A DNA stretch of 64,000 nucleotides, taken from Neopestalotiopsis rosae. Lineage: Eukaryota > Ascomycota > Sordariomycetes > Amphisphaeriales > Sporocadaceae. A program made the position numbers and the translations under genes. The DNA is taken from positions 5,270,001-5,334,000 of the forward strand of contig JALGAS010000001.1 of NCBI GenBank assembly GCA_023078685.1. Reading direction: 5' to 3'. Below are positions 22,801 through 32,628 of the stretch, in pieces (positions within the stretch are counted from its first letter, which is position 1; every line of letters starts with the position of its first letter). The notes under the pieces were generated by a model. That model did not search any database. It was not told the origin of the DNA and was given only the letters and a program-made list of their open reading frames with translations.

Positions 22801-23618
22801 ATCAGACGACCGCCTATGGGACCTCTGACGCTAGCGAAGCGGATATAGATTCGACTTCGTCAATGGAAAGCCTTCGTGTTACGGCTCAACGTCACCGTTC
22901 AAATGATGAACAGCAGTTCTTCATGCTTGAAAACGGCCAGTTTGGCGTGACCTCAACCAGTGTTCGTGAGGGTGACATACTCTGCGAATTTGAGGACCAG
23001 CAAGCGGCACTCATTCTTCGGCGTATCACTGGCCGCCGTTTCGCTCTCGTGAGTCGAGCGATACTGTCCCGGCTGCCGCGAGTGCCTCAATTAGCGGTTG
23101 GCGCCAAGGAATCAAGGTCTAGTGCGGACGCCGTGGCGATGCCAAAGTCTTCAGTTCAAACGCCTGACACTGGTGACCAAGCTGAGGACCCTACGTTATA
23201 CGTGCATCTAGACGCTATATCGCTACAGCAGCTCACGGAGCCATATGAGATATCTAGGAAGCATAAGGACCGGGTGTCATCCTTCTTGCACGAGGCGGAC
23301 TTCGGGTGGTATGAGTTTGTAACCTTTGGCATCGATACTGAAGCCGAAGCTTTGGATATGAGTCTGTTCACTGACGATTTGGTGACGGAGAACGTGCCAA
23401 GTCCTACAACGAATGATACCCCTCGAACAGAGACACCTGTTCCGGTGGTAATTGATAAAGCTGAGGCTCTCGTACCTATAATCATCTCAGGACCCAACAT
23501 TAAGGACCCTTTACTACTGGAGATGCTGAAATCGGCGCTATCACCTAAGCCGATAATTTCTTACTGGCCGCAATCTAATAACCGCCCCCTTCTACTCAAT
23601 ATTGGGAGCTCAATCTAG
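19821..23618 (+). CDS. Giant HET-domain protein with split HET domain
   Basis: This single-exon gene encodes 1265 residues, starting at the first ATG (a GTG lies two codons earlier). The HET domain begins with the ALSYTWG block (about 94-100), then WNDALCINQ (137-145) and IYRHAVTVFIWLG (about 161-173). In ordinary HET domains the next conserved block, W-x-R-x-W-x-x-QE, follows after roughly 60-80 residues; here RYWNRLWIVQEV lies at 730-741. The roughly 550 residues between are Gln/Glu/Lys/Arg-rich, look largely helical or coiled-coil (about 215-600), and end in eight 12-residue repeats (611-706). After the second HET half come PRDKVYGLLGLA and a long C-terminal region without a recognised domain. 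HET proteins trigger cell death or growth arrest when incompatible fungal individuals fuse. The frame is intact over 3.8 kb, which argues for selection. Confidence 0.88.
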   Translation: MHTQLLDVEERHQAADYEENPEVLDQYTDNQRGLGVAGKDLYQNLYSSSKHIRLLELLPESADLEASPKPWYEHVNIRCNLIVVAIDKAPPYDALSYTWGNDEPSIEITINGNKVMVRRNLADALGALRGQSSRHLWNDALCINQISHQERSHQVQLMGDIYRHAVTVFIWLGRSEARIENASEKVISLLKRFSRAQPVSRLPPAPPDPNVPREAEFDRWIEDLKASYDMKEKKDRKHLVDNWKSQLREWRRIKEERVWAQIRRKRRPNLIAQIETSKAAYTPLQEELRTLQENQSAQDGPLAELRARVHHYTQAMSKPMFRLHKQFLERQEQVFSAANFTVQLSEDTARLPIGSTGVKQLLNRIYSNLGDFQRYIADQRKLLTKQHQEGFKVQKELGRLDEWHAIDIAERRALSDLGDQHMAWCHLERTQAGALESIRLRQDRTLQSLISSWDDRRERLLHQGQDPGLYEEQQRNKLNDRIAELIGDLKSVSEEHNRQWVRSPAFNPRIDKFLEPEEVRVLAHLKESMRDLHKHLLALCMTETLSYRPYWLSRQHEKLCYNIYTTIECMPTVEEERIQTRKSLVWAQTSWVRRWETNRKREVGQWQEEIFQQEADQQQDKAFQQEADQRQDEAFQQEADQWQNEAFQLKGGEWQGKVFKLKGGEWQGKVFKLKGGEWQCKVFKLKGGEWRGKFFKLKAAKRQDKAFKLQVSQSSRDEMLSALDEFCGLRYWNRLWIVQEVLLARKPVLCFGDDIRTTHDWSLLSEARRCLDSIPAQWDSDASVKELTMTVRQSLPFLLDRLRDSREKGWPLRRLIEITEASRCTHPRDKVYGLLGLANDCHKDDIVPDINKSTQEVFLDTITWYHRKYGGDDFCPGIIRLSKSMQLSFKNFDKPSRQEYIPEPNLVRSPPQQVTGTQSSLPDRTFCVKGSQKGPIIDLKRLLDDSMLLALRRRDWIGLIAEYLNFDGTHNSSQRIETELVYLSSIEPNFAIKHQTTAYGTSDASEADIDSTSSMESLRVTAQRHRSNDEQQFFMLENGQFGVTSTSVREGDILCEFEDQQAALILRRITGRRFALVSRAILSRLPRVPQLAVGAKESRSSADAVAMPKSSVQTPDTGDQAEDPTLYVHLDAISLQQLTEPYEISRKHKDRVSSFLHEADFGWYEFVTFGIDTEAEALDMSLFTDDLVTENVPSPTTNDTPRTETPVPVVIDKAEALVPIIISGPNIKDPLLLEMLKSALSPKPIISYWPQSNNRPLLLNIGSSI
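21651..21938 (+). repeat. 36-bp coding minisatellite, 8 units
   Basis: Eight consecutive 36-bp units start at 21651 and each encodes a 12-residue repeat beginning FQQ or FKL. Units 1-3 are of the FQQEADQxQDxA type, units 4-7 of the FxLKGGEWxxKx type, and unit 8 is a mixed form. A ninth unit is truncated. The length is a multiple of three, so copy-number change keeps the HET frame. Confidence 0.92.
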
Positions 23619-23698
23619 GCCGGTAGGTTAGTAGAGAGCTCGTGCTTATCAATTAGGTATTGGAACGAGTTCGGAATGCCAGTCTTTGTATATAGTTG

Positions 23699-23715
23699 TA
23701 TATATATATATATAT
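23699..23715. repeat. (TA)n microsatellite
   Basis: About eight TA dinucleotides lie in the short gap between the convergent HET and P450 genes. Confidence 0.8.
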
Positions 23716-23770
23716 TGTCGAAATCTCTTCAGTTGGTGCGATTGTAATGTCATCTAGACATAACGAATTT

Positions 23771-25572
23771 CTATTGCCTTCTCCAAACCAGAGGCGCGCG
23801 TTCAGGGTGTAGCATCTGTAAGAGCAAGACAGGACCAGAGTCCGTCTTGATAAGTTGCTCGACTCTGTGTCGCGCGGCATCAATGTTTTCGCCTTTGGCC
23901 GTCACTGGATCTACCCGCCAGTCCAAGAACAGTGTCGCAATGGTTGCCACAAATTCTACCTGGGAAAACCTCTTTCCGGGACAGTCACGAGCACCGTCAG
24001 ACCAGCCAAGAAATGCACCGCGCACTGGCATATTGAAATCCTCCTCACCCGGCTTTGACGTTGGACTCGGCTTGATCCACCGAGAAGGTTTCCACTCAAG
24101 AGAATCGGACCCCCAGAATCTAGGATCTGTCTGCACAGAGCCATAACTCGGAGCAATCATGCTGTGGGGTGGAATAACGACTGTCTTATCGTTGACGCTG
24201 ATTGTTTGGGACTTGTCAGCTGTCCATTTCAGGGACGGTACAACCGTGTAGAGGCGGATGGTCTCAAACATGACCGATAGACAGCGTTTGAGACGAGGAA
24301 ACTCTGCTCGGTAGTCCCATTCAGACGACCGTCGGCCATTGGCGACGGCGCGTATCTCTTCCGACAGCCAGTCTTGGACTTCCGGGTGCGCAGCCAAAAA
24401 TAAGAGGGCAAAGGTGAAAGTATGCGCCGTCGTATCATGGCCGGCAAAGTTGAAGGCAAACATGTTGCCGTATATCTCACTCTCAGTGAGGCCACCCGAC
24501 CTCTTGGCTTCATCTTGAGAGGCACGTATCAGTAACGTCATGAGATTGTGGTCCCTTTCCTTGTTCTCAGCGAATGCACGCTTCTCCTCTTCGTACAAGT
24601 TGGTCATGTAAGCCTGGAATGAGACACAGGCCTCGTGAACCAGCCTGAGCTTGCGTGGGAGCCAAGGTATGGCGAGGAACTTGGTTCCGAGACCAACGAT
24701 GAGGATGAGGTTCTCCAACACAGTCTGCAAAGACTCCTTGTAGTTCTCAGATGGGCTTGTCGAAGGCTGTTTCTCGTCATGACCCACGAATTTGAAAGAT
24801 TTTCCGAATCCAGCCCGAGAGAGTACTAGGAGTGAAAGCGTACGCAGATCATCAGCACTCGTTGCCACAGACGTCTTTGCGGACCAGTAACGGAGCATAT
24901 CGCCAGCCAAAACAAGAGCGGATGACCAGACGATCTCATTGTTATGTTCGTTGAAACAGTGGGTTGCGACTTTCCGCTGTGTCTTCCATTGCTCACCCTG
25001 GGCCTATGGGCGAGTAGCCGTGTTAAAAAAACTCATTGATGGGCAGGACGGTAACGTAGAAGGTCTTACCGTGGATATATTGGGCCCAAATACAGTCAGC
25101 ATTTCTATGATTGGTCTGTGGTCAGCATTTCATGGTTTGCACACGAGCGCATCGGCGGGGAGTAATATCTAGTCATACCACTGATAAATGCGGGTCGCGG
25201 AAAGTCAGCCCCCCTCTTATACATTGATGTTATTGCTGCAGGATCATTGATATACACCCAGTTCTTGAAGGGCGTCACGAGGACCCAGATGTCTCCCATC
25301 TCAGTGTGAGATCGGTAGCGATCCGCGACCTCCCATCCCCGCCAGTTATAGCGGGTGAAGCTATTGTCGCCAAAGGGCAGGCGTCGAAATAGAGGGAGAA
25401 TCTTGTTATCAAGCAGTACCCAAAATGGATTGAGTGGACTGATTGGAATGAAACGAATGGGAACGCCCATGGTGCGAGCCGATAGGTAATTTTGTAAGAG
25501 TCGGACGCCGCTGCTAGCCAGCACAGCAGCTGCCAGCACTAAAGCGACGGTTAGCACTGTAAACGCTGCCAT
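23771..25572 (-). CDS. Cytochrome P450 monooxygenase (second)
   Basis: Three exons (25572-25179, 25104-25070, 25003-23771) encode 553 residues. The middle exon is only 35 nt, and both introns (74 and 66 nt) keep phase. The N-terminal anchor is AAFTVLTVALVLAAAVLA. The C-helix region reads GEQWKTQRKVATHCFNEHNNEIVW, the I-helix FAGHDTTAHT (about 330), the K-helix ETIRLYTVVPSL, and the haem loop GWSDGARDCPGKRF with its Cys at 484. The W-K-x-x-R-K-x...F-N-E-x-N-N pattern is shared by a group of fungal P450s often found in detoxification or secondary metabolism. All catalytic elements are present. The next ATG-like start upstream (25605) is TTG, so 25572 is preferred. It runs convergent to the HET gene. 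Confidence 0.93.
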
Positions 25573-26054
25573 TGGAAGAGGAGTTGGACAAAAGATGCTA
25601 TTCAAGCGTAACGGGAAAAGAGCGTGCGTCTTGTGTAACAGTGGGCTGCAAGCGATTTGTCACAATTGCACCGAAAGGACAGAGGAGAGAAAAGACTGAG
25701 TCAAAATGTTGGTAGGCGGCTGAATACACTAAAATGCCAAGAAAGATAATAGACCCGAGCTAATGAGCCAGAATGCAACCAACAACCAACATACAGGACG
25801 GTGACCGGGGTATGTATGCGGCGAAGCTACTGTACCCCACGGGTGGTCCCGGCTATCGTGTAACGTATCGCCAATCGCGTTTGAATTCTTACTAATACTA
25901 GGATTGGCATTTTAAGAGTGCAATATGACCATATTGCACGACGTGAAAGTGATATTCAGAATTATTTATCCAACACAATTGATCAAATTCCCCAATGACA
26001 TATGCAATTAGCCAGACTAATACTGTAATCTGAACATCTTATGGCCTTCGTGAA
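25573..26054. other. Intergenic stretch
   Basis: It contains the P450 promoter and the end of the acetyltransferase gene. AT-rich around 25890-26010. No gene recognised. Confidence 0.55.
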
Positions 26055-26833
26055 TTAGATGCATGGCATTCTCCAGTATACGTTCCCCCCTTTGACATCC
26101 GCAAGAGGATTTCCATCCCCAGCGCCAACGTTCCCAAAACTGGTATCGAATCCAACAGACTGGTAGAAACCCTCCTTTCCATGAGAACTGATGACAGACG
26201 CAGATATTCCCTCCACTTGTGCGCGGTACAGACCCCATTCGACCAATCTGCGACTCAAGCCTTGACCTTGCTGGCTGGGATGGACTGCTAAAAACTCCAA
26301 CAGCCACGATTCTGCATACTCGCCGCTCCATATAGTGTCGAAATAAGGGCATGAACGCTCGATGATGTCCTCGTTCTCCTCGTCGCAGGCATAGTTTGGC
26401 CAGATTCGGGCATGTACGATCATCAATATCGACGATAGTTTCCCAAGGAACAAGCCTGTTGGGAACTTTAGCTTTCATGCCCTTGTTCTGTTTCAAAGTT
26501 GCAAGATCTTTTGATTTTAGACTTACACGCCCACGTCTTCCATAGTCCCATCTGGCGCACATCATTGCCCTTGCGAGTCCATCGCGCGTGACCAATGAGA
26601 TATTCGTTTCCATCTTCATCTATTTCGACGATGAGTAGCCAGACTTGCCGAGGGTCCCAAAAGCTCACACGAGCCCGCCGCAGCCAGTACAGGTCTGGAT
26701 GTCGGGGAAATGTGTCTCGGTAAGGGTGAATCAAGTCTCCGAATAAATTGTCGTGCCAGAAGCAGATTGATAGAAGTCGAGCAATAGCGGGTATATCGCC
26801 ATATTCAGCTTTGCGCATGGCGAGTCGAGACAT
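26055..26833 (-). CDS. GNAT-family N-acetyltransferase
   Basis: Two exons (26833-26527, 26455-26055; 71-nt intron) encode 235 residues of a fungal GNAT acetyltransferase. The N-terminal helix pair AMRKAEYGDIPAIARLL is followed by strand IGHARWTRKG. The acetyl-CoA-binding signature is LLEFLAVHPSQQGQGLSRRLVEWGL (the Q/R-x-x-G-x-G/A motif), followed by the GKEGFYQSVGFD element of motif B. The intron was placed at GTAAGT..AACAG because it is the only combination that joins both conserved halves in frame. It probably acetylates a small amine or drug-like molecule using acetyl-CoA; the substrate is unknown. It lies next to the P450 on the same strand but has its own spacing. Confidence 0.83.
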
Positions 26834-28087
26834 TTTAGACCTAGATCAAAATTTTCCCCGCGCTATCCCCATGGCATCAGCGTGCAGTCACTAGGGCGTG
26901 AGTATTGTGTCTACTAAATAGCAGGAGTCATCGAGATATCAGATTGCGACGAGAGTGGTCACGTGTCAAAATTGAACAACTACTACAATATGAAGGTATC
27001 TTTGCATCAAAAACACGAGCAAATGCACGCATACCGTCGGAGATGTCCTATTGCTCTGCTGCTAAATCATATACGGTATACCTGGTGAGAAGCGGTGGGT
27101 CAGCTTATACCAATTCCCGTCTAGCGATCATCATGAAAGGATTACATTAAGCCGAGCTACCAAAACCTTAAATGGTCCGATGAACTGTCATGTACACCGC
27201 GCCGACTGAACCGGATTCCAAAGCAAACAACACAAACGGTCAGAAAGTACTCGGGCACACTAAGCCGTGAAGATGACTTGCTGACGCGTTGTATAAAAGT
27301 TCTTGAGCATTTTCGGCTGCCTCCATTCTCGGCCACCGCGAGATCGACACGGCGAAGAACATTGGTACTGGAACTCGGCTGCATCCAAGCGGCCGAAGTT
27401 AAGCGACCTTTGCAATGGTGTTCTATCAATAGGGGTTTGCAAGGCACGTGGCTCGCTTGACATTTGCTTGGCTACAGTAGCCTGCTTTATAAGAGATTCT
27501 GGAAGACCAGTCAAGATAATGACACTAGAATCAATCAAACACAAGTGCTTAGGATCAAAGAAAGAAGAAAGAAAAACGAGAAACTGGATTTGAACGCCGC
27601 CACTAAAGTGTCGTGGTTTGGAAGAACGATCTGTGGCACATATTATTCATAGTTGAATAATAAAGAAGGTTGAAAAAGTCTTAATAATATCAACAGAAGC
27701 ATACGTTGAGATGGACAATGGTTACAAGTGCAAATGAATCTCCAAAGCTACGTTAAAACAATTAAAAACTTTCAACCTCTTGTATGTGTACCCAATTTTG
27801 ATTGTCTTGTGATGCCTTGAGGACAACCATTCCCAGATGTCACGTACCCGGTAGACTTGGCTGGTGGGCTGCACCCAATGGGCATGCATTCGTATTAATT
27901 GTAAGCTGGGGAGTAAAAGGTCAGATGGACCAGTGCCCAGCTGTAAGTGATATCTATCTACGGACGAATAGCCGGATGAACAGTCGGCCCGGTGATGACC
28001 AGTAGCAGAACCATGGTCTACCATGACTCCAGAAGTGACTGATTGTACATATTATTAGAAGCAATAAGCCCCCATTCTGCCTATTCT
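26834..28087. other. Intergenic stretch, no gene recognised
   Basis: Overlapping short frames (27157-27652, 27722-28024) have no domain signature on either strand. No tRNA-like or repeat structure was convincing here. Confidence 0.5.
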
Positions 28088-29342
28088 CTACACACTTTCG
28101 TATTCTATGACCCATGTGACTTCCCTGTTGATAGCTGGCGGTATACCTATATTCACGTTAGGCAGAGGCTCATCTCCATCTCGTGATCTTTCTACAAATA
28201 TAGTGGTTCGAAACGATTGATCAGACCATAACCGATCTCTTGACTCGCTGCGCTGTTGATTGTCGTTTCGACTCGGATCCGTCTTGGAACGCTGGGTTGA
28301 TGCTCGGAGAGACTGGAGGGGGAACGATTGTAAGTGGTCAGGTCGGTTTGGCCGGAAAACTGCAGCGCCAAGCGCCATGGAGAAAGACTTGACAAACGTG
28401 GCGATGTTCGGAATAGTTGCGCAAATGAGTGACCAAGTAATCATCAATTGTTGCAAGATGAGACTGGCGATGGCGTCGTGTTGTGGCTCATCAGAATCTG
28501 CAAGGTTTCTGATCTGAAGCAAATAGATTGTTGAGAGGATGATCAAGCAAAAGATAGCTTGATCTTCAGTCGAAGTGATAGGTTCAATCCTCCGTTCAGA
28601 TACAGCGGCGGAGTCATTAGAGCCACCTCGGTGCCAATATCAAGAACTGTGATTGGAAGCCATCGTGTAAACTTGTCGGTCAGCTACGCAAGCCTCAAAT
28701 ATATAAATGTTTTTTGGTTGGGATATTTACTGATATGGTCTGAGATCCATCTGCCTTTCCCGACAGCCAAGTAATAGACGAAGAACTCACAGTCAGGCAG
28801 GATATAGACATGATACCCCAAGCGAGACACGCAACAACATCACAGGAGAAGATGAACTTGTTTTTCCTATTGTGTGTGCCATAGACTCGGAGATACATCA
28901 ATGCTACCGAGCATTTCGCCAAGCAGAGCGTGACGATCGCAATGATATCAGACATGAAATACAACTAAGATCCCGTCCTCTTAGTATTTCACAACTAATA
29001 CGACATTGAAAGGAATGACTCACCAGGCTAGATCTTGCCCATATTTCTTTTGTAGTGACAAAGTTAGATTTCCCAAGTCCTTCCTCTAGAGCAGCGAGAA
29101 GTACAACACAATCTGCAAAGTACACAAACTAGAAAGGATAAGAGAGGTCAATTCATGTTAGCGAAGAGAGCAACGATACATACCATAGCAAAGAGAAAGA
29201 CAACATCGCAAGTGCCAAAAACATTCCATTTAAGGTACACTCGCAAAGCAACCGCAAAGGTAACATAGATCATGCAGAGAATAACCACGATCCACAAGTA
29301 GCTTGAGTGGTCGCTTGCCGAGATAGGAGAGAATTGTGCCAT
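28088..29342 (-). pseudogene. Fungal rhodopsin-like receptor (7TM), frame-broken
   Basis: The gene is related to the fungal rhodopsin-like integral membrane family (PTH11-related / satratoxin SC4-like). Exons 29342-29184, 29128-29024, 28964-28731 and 28683 onward join in phase and give TM1 (SYLWIVVILCMIYVTFAVAL), TM2 (FADCVVLLAAL), TM3 (DIIAIVTLCLAKCSVALMY), TM4 (VACLAWGIMSISCLTV) and TM5 (WLPITVLDIGTEVALM). After KIKLSFA the frame hits TGA at about 28545. The expected continuation (IILSTIYLLQIRN, then TM7 and a Ser/Arg-rich tail) is present but in another frame down to 28088. The expected F-R-x-P link is missing. The break lies inside a perfect 8-bp inverted repeat. An in-phase intron from 28638 would bypass it but would remove a conserved helix. 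I judge it a recent pseudogene or an assembly error. Confidence 0.6.
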
Positions 29343-29977
29343 GCTTTTTGCACAGATTGCTGTAGATTGAATGATTCTGGAACCAGTCGGTGTCGAGACA
29401 AGGGACCAATAATAACAATACAAAACATTGAGAAAAAGTTCCAGAGTTGGTGACATTTCTCACCGTTCCAGACAGACAGCTGGTTTTAATCAAGAGTCTT
29501 GACCAAGGCTCCGAATTTTCCTGCATCACCGGAAATGTGAAGGTTTAATAACAAATGGAATCAAATGTATTCCATTCTCCAATGACCACCTACCCAATAA
29601 CTATGAGTCAGTGTAACACAAACCGTACCAAACCGCTAGTATGACCGCTAGGCCATCGGTCTTGGCATTGAAGTATACCACCGTTGCGCCAAATTAGGCC
29701 GTTATATTTTTCAAGCGACAGCCGAAGCGATCCTATTGGTCATCTCCTGTTGGCAAATATGGTCAATGTGTATATAAAACCCTAACACACTCACATGGCC
29801 AAGATACTTGGTGCAATATCACAAACTGTATGACCCTCAGAACTACTGGGGATCCCAAGAGTAATTCTTGTGCATTCGTTTTCATGTTTGAACTCCTTTT
29901 CTGGGCATCCTCACACTTTCCCTTGCCTTTGAGCTAGACTTGGTCATTTCATCCAGCTCTGTCGCGACGACGAAGTC
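29343..29977. other. Intergenic stretch between divergent genes
   Basis: It should contain the promoters of the rhodopsin-like gene and the permease. No further feature seen. Confidence 0.5.
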
Positions 29978-31539
29978 ATGCATCAATTCTCCATAGAAGA
30001 TGGCCTTGGCACCAAGCGAGGTACTCCTGCTGATGCGGAAGCTATGGCAAGGATGGGAAAAATCACAGGAACTCGAGGTAAAGTTTATTCTCATTGCGAT
30101 CGCAATTTCTTGCTCGATTCTATGGACCAGTTCGACTCACACCTGACAGAGAAACTTTCAATTTGTCTCCGTCTTTGGATTCTCCATGCTCCTCATGGCG
30201 TCTTGGGAGTGGTCAATTTCGTACGTCATCAGGAAAATGCAAAATGAAAAGACTAACTGGATAATACTGACCCCACAATCAATAGTGCGTCGACGATCGG
30301 CCTAGACAACGGTGGCACGGCAGGTCTCATCTGGATGTTCCTGATTTGCTGGATCGGCTTCATATTCATCAACGCATCACTTGCAGAGATGAGCTCCATG
30401 TAAGTTACTGCCTTCTTTATAAATCGATCTTCGCCAACTCCCTATGCTAACACGTGTTAAGGGCACCCACATCTGGCGGTCAATATCATTGGGGTTCGGA
30501 GCTCTCTCCCCGCAAGTATCAAAGGTTCTTCAGCTACCTCGTTGGGTGGCTATGTGTTCTTGGATGGCAAACATCTTGCGCTTCGAGTGCCTACCTCTCT
30601 GGAACACAGATCCAAGGACTTCTTGTTCTCAATGATCCTGAATATGTGTCCAAACCATGGCACGGTACGTTGCTGACCATGGGAGTGGCCGCCTTCTCCA
30701 TTCTTTTCAATACCGCGCTGGCGAAGAAGTTACCTTCCATTGATGGCCTCATCCTCACCATACATGTCTTTGGGTTCTTTGCCATCCTAGTCGTTCTCTG
30801 GGTGCTCTCTCCCAAGACCGGAGCTTCCATTTTTACGCAGTTCCGGGAAGGTGGCGATTGGGGCCCCGCAGGCAGCGCGCTTGCAGGCATCAGCTCGGGC
30901 ATTCTGCCACTCCTTGGAGGTGATGCCGCTGCTCATATGGCAGAAGAGGTGCGGGATGCAGGAAGTTCGATTCCTCGATCCATCATGTTCACCACGGTTG
31001 TGAATGGACTTGCCGCATGGGTTTTACTCATCACTTACTGTTTCTGCGTTGGAAGCCATTCCATCGAGGAGATTCTTGCTACGCCGACCGGATATCCTTA
31101 TCTTGAAGTCTTTTACAGCGCTACGCAGTCCCACCAGGGAGCCACAGCCATGGCTGTCATTATCCTCGTCATGGTCATCTTCTCCAACACTACCATGGTC
31201 GCGACGGCATCTCGTCAGCTTTTTGCTTTCTCGCGTGACCAAGCACTTCCATTTAGTGGCTGGTTCACATCGGTGCGATGCGACTTACCGCTGAACGCAA
31301 TCTTGACTACATTCGTCTCCACCAGCCTGCTGTCCACCATCAACCTGGGCTCCCCAACCGCTCTCAACTCCATCACGTCCTTAGGGGCCACAGGGTTACT
31401 ATGCAGTTATGAGTGCTCCATTGGCTGCATGATATGGCGTCGATGCACAAACCAGGCCCTCCTTCCGGCAAAGTTTACCCTCGGGCGGTGGGGCTTGGCC
31501 GTCAATATCATTGCGGAATTGTTTGTCTTGCTGTTCTTT

Positions 31540-31547
31540 GTCTTATC
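31540..31547. repeat. Target-site duplication, left copy
   Basis: The sequence GTCTTATC directly abuts the element's left terminus and is repeated exactly at 32049-32056. Eight bases is the hAT-type duplication length. Confidence 0.95.
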
Positions 31548-32048
31548 CAGGGCGTTAAACAACCCAACTCAACTCAACCACGTCCCGTGGTTGAGTTAAG
31601 TTCCTTTGACTAAGCAATTTGGTGGTGGAATTAATCAACCGGGCCTTCTTGTTGAGTTGATTTGAGTTGAGTTGAAAATAGTGGATTTGCAGTAGCTTGT
31701 GGCGACGTGTTGTAGGATAGCAAAAGTTAACCTTTTAGTAAGTTATTCTAGGAATCAGATATAAGGTTTATTGTGGGGCCATATAAATATCTCCCCCGAT
31801 CCCTGCCAAAATAGCCTAAAAATCCGAAATCTTAGAGCAAATATTATGATTTATATTTAAGGATCCCACGATATAGTATCCACTACAAATCCACCTTATT
31901 ACACTCTATATCAACTCACTACTATGCATTATTGAATTGGTTGATTAGTCAGAACCTATTAGTGGAATGGAGTTGAGTTGCCGTGATAGCTTTATTTATT
32001 GAGTTGGTTGAGTTGGGTGGATTTATGGTTGAGCTGTTTAACGCCCTG
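31548..32048. mobile_element. 501-bp non-autonomous hAT-type element (MITE)
   Basis: The termini are perfect 14-bp inverted repeats, CAGGGCGTTAAACA, bounded by an identical 8-bp direct repeat, GTCTTATC. The 5'-CAGGG end and 8-bp duplication are the marks of hAT transposons. Subterminal regions are packed with CAACTCAA/TTGAGTTG motifs, as expected for transposase binding sites; near the left end CAACCACG and CGTGGTTG form a small hairpin. The interior is AT-rich and has no meaningful open frame, so movement would need a transposase in trans. It is inserted in the permease coding sequence. Confidence 0.95.
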
Positions 32049-32056
32049 GTCTTATC
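32049..32056. repeat. Target-site duplication, right copy
   Basis: This is an exact copy of GTCTTATC. Removing the element plus one copy restores the permease frame across the site. Confidence 0.95.
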
Positions 32057-32204
32057 TCTCCTCCCATCAGCTCGGGTTCCCAATTTGGACACCTTGAACT
32101 GGGCATTTGTTGTTTTTATTGGAATGTTGTTATTTTCCATCTTCTATTACTTTTTGAGGGGAGACATTATTATGACGGTCCAGTCGAATACGTCAGAAAG
32201 CTAG

Positions 32205-32628
32205 ATTAGCACCATTTCAATAGGAAATTGCGAGCTACGGGCATCAGATTAAAACCGCTTGCGGGTTGCAGAGATCTTTGCGTTATGGCTGTGAAAACAC
32301 AATATGATTCATGCTAGAACAACGGTTTGGAACTTTGGCCTTGAGTCTACCCAACCCTGTAAGGTCACCCATCCCAACGCCAAACGACGCGCGACTGAGT
32401 CGGTCCATCTGACAGCCATAATAGCAACGCCGGGCTGCCCCCAACCGTTTGCGTGGTGGGGGTGGCCCCTGTGGAAACAATTCCTCTCCAGAATCTCTTG
32501 ATCTGAGTAGCGTAGAAGGCGTACTGGCATGGCGCCGACAGCCAGAGCTAGGAACTCGACATCGGCAGCACCGCAAGATGGTACCGTACCACGCAATCGA
32601 TATTCAACTGTGCCGAGTAGTGCGCCAA
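32205..32628. other. Short 3'-to-3' intergenic stretch
   Basis: It lies between the convergent permease and HET pseudogenes. Overlapping open frames on both strands show no domain. Confidence 0.5.

Larger units (their letters stand above)
29978..32204 (+). pseudogene. Amino-acid/choline-type permease, disrupted
   Basis: The gene belongs to the APC-superfamily fungal permeases of the GABA/choline group: 12 TM helices in the plasma membrane, proton-coupled uptake. Exons 29978-30077, 30150-30220, 30286-30399 and 30462 onward give the family blocks TPADAEAMARMGK, RNFQFVSVFGFSMLLMASW, FINASLAEMSSMAPTSGGQYHW and GWQTSCASSAYLSGTQIQG. Two lesions are visible. First, a run of five A at 30058-30062 shifts the frame where four A would give the family-like continuation SQELERN. 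Second, a 501-bp element (31548-32048) sits in the last helix region; beyond it the reading frame resumes with LLPSARVPNLDTLNWAFVVF to a TAG at 32204. Translation through the element stops at 31599. The protein would lose its initial frame and its last helix, so the gene is very likely dead. Confidence 0.88.

Noticed and set aside
27540..27620. Possible tRNA around a TTGAACGCC motif
   Set aside because: No acceptor or anticodon stem can be formed.
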